Under the pieces are notes generated by a model that saw only the letters and a list, made by a program, of their open reading frames with translations, did not search any database and was not told where the DNA came from. DNA of 64,000 nucleotides from Dama dama. Its lineage: Eukaryota > Chordata > Mammalia > Artiodactyla > Cervidae. The stretch's first letter is position 1, and the number at the start of each line of letters is the position of its first letter. Location of the stretch: contig NC_083681.1 of assembly GCF_033118175.1 (NCBI RefSeq), forward strand, positions 10,806,001-10,870,000, written 5' to 3'. The position numbers and the translations under genes are program-made. Shown here piece by piece: positions 58,242 through 64,000 of the stretch.

Positions 58242-58448
58242 AAAAAGTCTGAAGCTAGAAGGTGTGGTTCATGAAGTTTAAGGAAAGAAGCCATCTCCAT
58301 TACATAAAAGGGCAAGGTGAAGCAGCATGTACTGATGTCAAAGCTACAGTAAGTTATCCAGAAGACCTAACTGAGAAAAATTAGTGAAGGTGGCTTCATT
58401 AAACAGAAGATTTTCAATGTGGACAAGATGGTCTTATAGTGAAAGAAG

Positions 58449-58874
58449 GTGCCATCTAGGACTTTCATAGCTGGAGAGAAGTCAAAGTTTGGCTTCAAAG
58501 ATTCAACAGGCAGACCAACTCTCTTGTTAAGGACTAAGGCAGCTGTTGACTTTTGGTTGAAGCCAATGCTTATTAACTATTGTGAAAATCCTACAGCCCT
58601 TAATAACTATGCTAAATCTACTCTGCCCTTGCTCTGTAAATGGAACAACAAAGCCTGGATGGCAGTCCATCTGTTTGCAGCGTGGTTCACTGAATATTTA
58701 CAGCCCAGTGTTGAAATTTATTGCTCAGAAAAAGAGATTCCTTTAAAAATATTATGCTCATTTACAATGGACCCAGTCACCCAGGAGCACTTATGGAGAT
58801 GTATAATGAGATTCATGTTGTTTTCATGCCTGCTAACACAACATTCATTCTGCAATCCATGGATCAAGGAGTAA
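58449..58874 (+). pseudogene. Tigger1 transposase remnant (DDE domain)
   Basis: A 141-codon open piece of the pogo/Tigger DDE domain: MPSRTFIAGEKSKFGF at the start, KPMLINYCENPTALNNYAKS in the middle (residues about 38-57), KWNNKAWMAVHLFAAWFTEY (64-83) and YCSEKEIPLKILCSFTMDP (91-109). In intact relatives the last stretch continues into the second catalytic aspartate, in a motif ending DNAPGHP; here it reads FTMDPVTQ, so the site is lost. Translation stops soon after. This is a fossil, not a domesticated gene, because the frame is closed on both sides and key residues are missing. Confidence 0.85.
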
Positions 58875-59421
58875 TGCTACATCTGAGCAAAGTAAAGTGA
58901 AAATTTTCTGGAAAGGATTCACCATCCTAAGCACATTTCTGATTCAGAAGAATAAGTCAAAATATCAACATTAACAGGATTTTGGAAGAAGTTGATTCCA
59001 GCCTTCATAGATGATTTTGAAGGGTTCAAGGCTTCAGTGGTGGAAGGTGTGGTGGAAATAGCAAGAGAATTAGAACTAGAAGTTTAGGCTATATGACTGT
59101 ATGACTTTAGATTTTAGAAGTTTAGACTATATGACTATATGAATTCCTGCAGTCTCATGAAAAAAACATAAAAAATGAGAAGTTGTTTGTTGTCCAACCT
59201 TTAGCAACCACCACCTTGATTAGTCAGCAGCCATCAACATTGAGGCAAGACTGTCCACCAGTCAAAAGATTACATCTCACTGAAGGCTCAGGTAATTGTT
59301 AGCAATTTTTAGCAGTAAAGTATATTTTAATTAAGGTATATACATTGTTTCAACAGGATGCTATTGCATACTTAATATTAGTAGACTGCAGGTAGTATAA
59401 ACATAACTTGTTTATACACTG

Positions 59422-59633
59422 AAAGTGAAAGTGAAGTCGCTCAGTTGTGTCCGACTCTTTGCGACCCCTCGGACTGTAGCCTACCAGGCTCCTCCGTCCA
59501 TGGGATTCTCCTGTCAAGAACACTGGAGTGGGTTGCCCTTTCCTTCTCCAGGGGATCTTCCTGACCCAGGGATTGAATCCAGGTCTCCTGCACTGGGGGC
59601 AGACGCTTTAACCTCTGGGCCACCAGGGAAGTC
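59422..59633 (-). mobile_element. Bov-tA SINE
   Basis: Full antisense unit ('gtgaagtcgctcagttgtgt' to 'gggccaccagggaag') within Tigger1. Flanks 'tttatacactg' (59411-59421) and 'tttacacactg' (59634-59644) are an 11-bp target duplication with one mismatch. Confidence 0.96.
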
Positions 59634-59741
59634 TTTACACACTGGGAACCCCCCAAATCCCTGTGACTTGCTTTCTTGTGATTCTCACTTTATTGTAGTG
59701 GTCTGGAACTGAACCTACAATATCTCTGAAGTGTGCCTGTA

Positions 59742-60390
59742 TATATTAAGTGTGCCTTAATATATTTTATTTCCCTTTTCTTCTCTTTATTCTGATTTCT
59801 ATATTGACTTATTCCACCTGTACCCTCAATTGCTGTTTAGCTAGTATTAGGGCATAATAGAAGCTATTAATTGTCCTCTACTATCCATTTTTCATTCCTC
59901 CTTTTACTAGTAGAACTCTCAGTGTTTTTCCTGGTGTATACCATTTTCAGCATTGCTTACAGCCATGTGTTGCATCTGACTTCTCTGGGTCAGTGTGTGA
60001 GGGTGGAACTGATGTGAAAAACTGCTCGGTTTTGTCCTCAAAATAGAGCTGCTAAGCCTCCACTTCCTCTTTCAGCTTCCCACAGGTTAGAGTGCAGATG
60101 CGGTGACAGTGGGTCAGCTCTGAGCTGCGGAGTTGGGAAACGGCCGAGAAGCATCAATAGAACCAGGCTCTCTGGGTGACCACATGAAGCAGAGCTTCTC
60201 TGTGCCCTGGACTGGTCATCAGTTTAGGTATTTTTGTGAGAAAAATATACTTGATTCTCTTAATTAAAACATTTTTATTTTGCTATTGGCCAGAGCAGTC
60301 AAACTGATATCCTAATTTGTATTAATGTTAACCACACCAAATTGCTGATATTGTAGATTAAAAATGTAAATAGATAACTACCTCAGGCTA
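59742..60390. other. Possible old LTR; no gene seen
   Basis: 'gtgtgtgagggtggaactga' and 'gaccacatgaagcagagctt', then 'ctctgtgccctggactggtc', recall the 3' half of a mammalian ERVL/MLT-type LTR, but I cannot name it. Confidence 0.35.
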
Positions 60391-62090
60391 CTTTAGGACT
60401 GACTGGATTGATCTCCTTTCAGTCCAAGGGGCTCTCAAGAATCTTGCCCAGAACCACAATTTGAAAGCGTTAGTTTTAGCATTTAGCCTACTTTATGGTC
60501 CAACTCTCACATCCATACATAACCACTGCAAAAGCCATAGATCTGACTTTACGGACCTTTGTCAGCAAAGGGATGTCTCTGCTTTTTAGTATGCTGTCTA
60601 GGTTTTTCTGACTAAAGTCTGTCTAGTCAAAGCTATGGTTTTTCCAGTAGTTCTGTATGAATGTGAGAGTTGGACCAGAAAGAAAGCTGAGGGACGAAGA
60701 ACTGATGCTTTTGAACTGTGGTGTTGCAGAAGACTCTTGAGAGTCCTTTGGACTGCAAGGAGATCCAACCAGTCCATGCTAAAGGAAATCAGTCCTGAAT
60801 ATTCATTGGAAGGACTAATGCTGAAGCTGAAACTCCAATACTTTGGCCATCTGATGTGAAGAACTGACTCATTGGAAAAGACCCTGATGCTGGCAAAGAT
60901 TGAAGGAAGGAGAAGGGGACAGCAGAGGATGAGATGGTTGGATGGCATCATTGACTCAATGGACATGAGTTTGAACAAGTTCCAGGAGTTGGTGATGGAT
61001 GGGGAAGCCTGACGTGCTACAGTTCATGGGGTCGCAAAGAGTCGGACAGGGCTGAGTGACTGAACTGAGCTATGTCTGTCTTAGCTTTCCTTCCAAGGAG
61101 CAAGTGTCTTAATTTCATGGTTGCTGTCACCACACAGCCATGATTTTGGAGCCCAAGAAAATAAAATCTGTCACTATTTCCACTTTTTCCCTATCTATTT
61201 GCCATGAGGTGATGGGACCAGATGCTGTGATCTTCACTTTTAGAATGTTGAGTTGTAAGCCAGGCTTTCCACTCTCCTCTTTCACTCTCATCAAGAGGCG
61301 TTTTAGTTCCGCTTCATTTCTGCCAATATAGTGGCATCATCTACATATCTGAGGTTGTTGATATTTCCCCTTTCAATTTTGATTCCAGTTTGTGATTCAT
61401 CCAACCTGGCATTTTTCATGGTGTACTCTGCATAGAGGTTAAATAAACAAGGTGACAATATACAGCCTTGTTGTACTCCTTTCCCAATTTTGAACCAGTC
61501 TGTTGTTCCATGTCCAGTTGTAACTGTTGCTTCCTGACCTGCATATAGATTTCTCAAGAGGCAGTTCAGGTAGTCTGGTATATCCATCTCTTTAAGAATT
61601 TCCTACAGTTTGTTGTGATACACACAGTCAAAGGCTTTGGTGTAGTTAATTAAGGAGAAGTAAATATTTTTCTGGAATTCCCTTGTTTTCTCTATGATCC
61701 AACGGATGTTGGCAATTTGATTTCTGGACCCTCTGCTTTTTTAAATCCAACTTTTACATCTGGAATTTCTCAATTCACATATTGCTGAAGCCTAGTTTGA
61801 AGGATTTTGAGCATTGACTTGCAATCATGTGAAATGAGCGCAATTTTACAGTTTGAGGCACCAAGATTTTGGCCACCTAATGAGAAGCCCACTCATTGGA
61901 AAAGACCCTGATGCTGGAAAATACTGAAGGCAGGAGGAGAAGGGGATGACAGAGGATGAGATGGTTGGACAGATTCACTGGCTCAATGGGCATGAGATTA
62001 AGCAAGCCTTGGGAATTGGTGATGGACAGGGAAGTCTGGTGTGCTGCAGTCCATGGGGTTGCAAAGAGTTGGACATGACTTATTGACCCA
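60391..62090 (+). mobile_element. BovB complex: inverted 5' part, nested BovB, sense 3' end
   Basis: 60391-60607 and 61071-61857 are consecutive parts of one antisense BovB (3' region, then RT back to the linker), interrupted by a sense BovB at 60612-61070. At 61858 the orientation flips to a sense BovB 3' end ('ccaagattttggccacctaa' to 'gttggacatgacttattg'). The antisense part lacks precisely the last part of the element that the sense part supplies, with only some 60 bp missing, so the outer element is best read as one BovB with its 5' portion inverted. The RT piece 61587-61303 keeps YVDD (NNLRYVDDATI). Confidence 0.85.
60612..61070 (+). mobile_element. BovB LINE 3' end, nested in another BovB
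   Basis: Sense copy from 'aaagtctgtctagtcaaagc' to the tail 'ctgagtgactgaactgagc'. 'tatgctgtctagg' (60590-60602) and 'tatgtctgtcttag' (61071-61084) flank it as a decayed target duplication, and the outer antisense BovB resumes in register ('gctttccttccaaggagc'). Confidence 0.9.
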
Positions 62091-62625
62091 ACCTTCCCCT
62101 TCCCTTTCCTTCTCAACAAACTCTGGGTACCTGGTGGGTCTAGCCAGGGTCTGAACTGAGACAAGCTATGGTAAATGCCAGGTAGTGGAGTGTCTGGACT
62201 CAGGGCAGCTGGGAGGGGTCAGAGTGCATAGGACACAGCTTTCCTTTTCCTTAGTCGCAGCCACAAATGGAACAAGGATGGAAGGAGAGAGCTTTTAGAT
62301 ATCCTGTGTGCTGCTCTCTTCTGCAAGAGGGGAAGGTTCTCCAGCGTAGAATTTTCCTTTGGGTAGCACTCCACCTGGGTGGACCGGCTGCTGGAGGAGA
62401 GCTCCCTGAGGTTGTCCTGGCTTTGGGGAAAGGGAAGGAGACTTTACTTCAGTTCTGCTGGCCCTGGCCTGCCTTCTACTCCTTTGGTCCAGGCACTAGT
62501 GTTTCTTGTACTTAAAAAAAAACGTTTCCTGGGACCTCTCCCTTCCCTGCTGTTTTTGAGGCCCAAGAGGATCTGTGCTGTTCTCTGTTTTATGTGTGTT
62601 TACATTATGTGTCCTGTGTGTAGTT
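62091..62625. other. GC-richer unassigned block
   Basis: Two overlapping plus-strand frames (62267-62515 and 62379-62639) occur in purine/pyrimidine-rich sequence without known motifs. An A9 run lies at 62514-62522. It could be an unrecognised LTR or unique DNA. No gene is called. Confidence 0.35.
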
Positions 62626-62938
62626 TCTGTAGTATCTGACTCTTTGTAACCCCATGGACCGTAGCCCACCAGACTCCTCTGTCCATGGAGATTCTCCAGG
62701 CAAGAATACTGAAGTGGGTTGCCATGCCCGCCTCCAGGGGATCTTCCCAACCCAGGGATTGAACCCAGGTCTCCTGCACTGCAGGCAGATTCTTCATCAT
62801 CTGAGCCACTAGGGAAGCCCATGAATACTGGAGTGGGTTGCCTATCCCTTCTCCAGGGGATCTTCCCAACCCAAGGATCAAACCCTTGTCTCCTGCATTG
62901 ACTGGCAGATTCTTTACCACTGAGCCACCTGTGAAGAT
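62626..62938 (-). mobile_element. Compound Bov-tA SINE (extra tRNA-like unit)
   Basis: 62626-62820 is an antisense Bov-tA ending at 'gagccactagggaagccc'. Directly next to it, 62822-62938 is another antisense tRNA-head unit ('gaatactggagtgggttgcc' to 'gagccacctgtgaag') without its BovA part. In transcript order it is head, then head plus BovA. Confidence 0.9.
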
Positions 62939-63076
62939 AGACTTATACATTTATACATTATACCTAATAATAAAGAGAAAAAATCACAGCAACAAGAACC
63001 ACTTCAGGCCCCCAACACTATAGACACTGGAAGTTTAGGCAAAGTCAAAATTCTAAGAGGGAAAACAAGTATACTA
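62939..63076. other. Unassigned spacer
   Basis: Short AT-rich stretch between SINE and MITE. Nothing seen. Confidence 0.4.
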
Positions 63077-63696
63077 AGCCCCTACATATGAACCTTCAAG
63101 TGCAAACTTTCAAAGATAGGAATGTGTTCCTGTGTGCCACTGTTATACTATACTATGGTATTTTTCAAGGTATAGTACTGTATGATTAAAAATGTTTTCT
63201 CTGGTTTTTGTTTGTTTTTATGTGTTATTTGTGTGAGGAATATTATAAACCTATTATAGGATAGAACTGTATAGATGATTGTGTGAATTGGGTACCTAGT
63301 TTAACTTTGTTGGATTCAGAGTCAAATTGGACTTATTGAAAAAAATGGACTTAAATCAACCCTGAATATTCATTGTAAGGACTTACGCTGAAGCTGAAAC
63401 TCCAATACTCTGGCCACCTGATGCGAAGAACTGACTCATTTAAAAAGACCCTGATGCTGGGAAAAATTGAAAGCAGGAGGAGAAGGGGACGGCAGAGGAT
63501 GAGATGGTTGGATGGCATCACCGACTCAATGGACCCAAGTTTGAGTAAGTTCCAGGAGCTGATGATGGACAGGGAAGCTTGGAGTGCCGTAGTCCATGGG
63601 GTCGCAACAAGTCAGACACAACTGAGCAACTGAACTCACTGAACTGGACTTAAGGAACACATTCTCAGAATGGAACTCACTCATATGTAGGGGATT
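63077..63696 (-). mobile_element. Tigger-like MITE with TIRs, split by BovB
   Basis: Left end 'agcccctacatatgaac', right end 'tcactcatatgtaggggatt'; these are inverted copies, each followed inward by a 'gaatgtgttcct'-like segment, and TA flanks both (63075-63076 and 63697-63698). The inner 'gtacctagtttaactttgtt' with 'ggattcagag' matches the minus-orientation body of this TcMar-Tigger family. Without BovB it is about 0.33 kb. Confidence 0.85.
63355..63644 (+). mobile_element. BovB LINE, 3' end fragment
   Basis: Sense, 290 bp, from 'tcaaccctgaatattcattg' to 'gagcaactgaactcactgaac'. Identical 9-bp flanks 'tggacttaa' lie at 63346-63354 and 63645-63653. The 70-codon frame 63421-63633 is BovB-derived. 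Confidence 0.95.
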
Positions 63697-63698
63697 TA

Positions 63699-64000
63699 TT
63701 GCACAACTAGTATAAGAGAAACTCTTTCATGTAAACTGATAGAAGTTGCTATGTAAACTAGCATAAAGGATCATTCAGGATAGACAAAAGGTTTATAGTT
63801 TTTGGAATATTAGAGCATCCTGAGTCCCTGTCCTATACGCATGTCTATAAACATTATAAGTGTAAAATATTTTAATAAAAATACAATTTTTTTTTTTCAG
63901 AAAATCACAAAATTATAAGCATCAGGCCTAGGGCTGTTATTAGATTATTGGAAAAGAAGCCTTTCTATTTACATAGGAATCGCTAAATCAACACACGTAC
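63699..64000. other. No gene seen; unassigned
   Basis: AT-rich, with a T-run at about 63888-63897. Nothing recognised up to the window end. Confidence 0.4.

Larger units (their letters stand above)
57086..59739 (+). mobile_element. Tigger1 DNA transposon, 5' truncated, with nested insertions
   Basis: From 'ggtttgtggcaaccctg' to the 3' terminal repeat 'tctctgaagtgtgcctg', followed by TA (59740-59741), the sequence follows Tigger1 with only a few gaps once three inserts are removed (57175-57438, 58108-58241, 59422-59633). The 5' terminal repeat and first few dozen bases are missing, replaced by a MIR. Tigger1 is a pogo-like transposon that moved in early mammals and is long inactive. Confidence 0.95.

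Noticed and set aside
58449..58874. Domesticated Tigger transposase gene
   Set aside because: The frame is only 141 codons, a catalytic site is destroyed, stops bound it, and retroelements interrupt the element.
1..64000. Undescribed defence, toxin or biosynthetic gene system
   Set aside because: The window is mammalian repeat-rich DNA without operons, intact cellular genes or clustered enzymes. The novelty, if any, is in retroelement insertion structures.

Overview
The window reads as non-coding DNA from a ruminant, most likely a bovid. The diagnosis rests on its repeats: many copies of the RTE-type LINE BovB, tRNA-headed Bov-tA/BOVA2 SINEs, a CHR-2 SINE, a ruminant L1 (L1-BT type) with its own 5' UTR, and a bovine-type mariner, over a background of old mammalian repeats (L2, MIR, MaLR LTRs, Tigger, MER5). 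I found no intact cellular gene, no rRNA, no functional tRNA and no CRISPR array. Almost every open frame longer than 60 codons lies inside a repeat or is its antisense shadow. The segment is probably intergenic or deep intronic. The species cannot be fixed from sequence alone.

Layout. 1-1115: old L1 with a nested BovB. 2.1-4.6 kb: BovB 3' end, a CpG-rich LTR-like block, MIR, and an L1 with an inverted 5' part. 8.5-11.8 kb: a nearly full-length but dead BovB on the minus strand. 16.9-19.2 kb: two BovB 3' segments head to tail inside one perfect target duplication. 19.3-23.6 kb: four MaLR LTRs in mixed orientation, a small Tigger, and an inverted L1. 24.8-25.2 kb: minus-strand ERV LTR. 27.5-30.0 kb: old L1. 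31-33 kb: two Bov-tA SINEs around antisense L1. 35.7-36.2 kb: a gene-like, GC-richer block I cannot identify. 37.8-44.9 kb: an L1-BT copy with an internal deletion, nested in an older L1. 46.2-48.3 kb: 5'-truncated BovB. 49.7-51.1 kb: mariner with both terminal repeats. 51.7-52.6 kb: BovB with an inverted 5' part. 57.1-59.7 kb: Tigger1 carrying three later retroelements. 60.4-62.1 kb: a complex of inverted and nested BovB. 63.1-63.7 kb: Tigger-like MITE split by BovB.

How the parts relate. The autonomous elements (BovB, L1) supply the retrotransposition machinery; BovB is generally held to mobilise Bov-tA SINEs, with which it shares its 3' end. All copies here are broken: frameshifts, stops, a mutated BovB RT motif (YADN), an L1 lacking the second half of its RT, and a Tigger1 missing a catalytic aspartate. 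The interest lies in the structure of the insertions. I see a BovB head-to-tail dimer, BovB and L1 copies with 5' inversions, a poly(A)-only insertion with a 16-bp target duplication, and nested series that give relative ages. No undescribed multi-gene system is visible.
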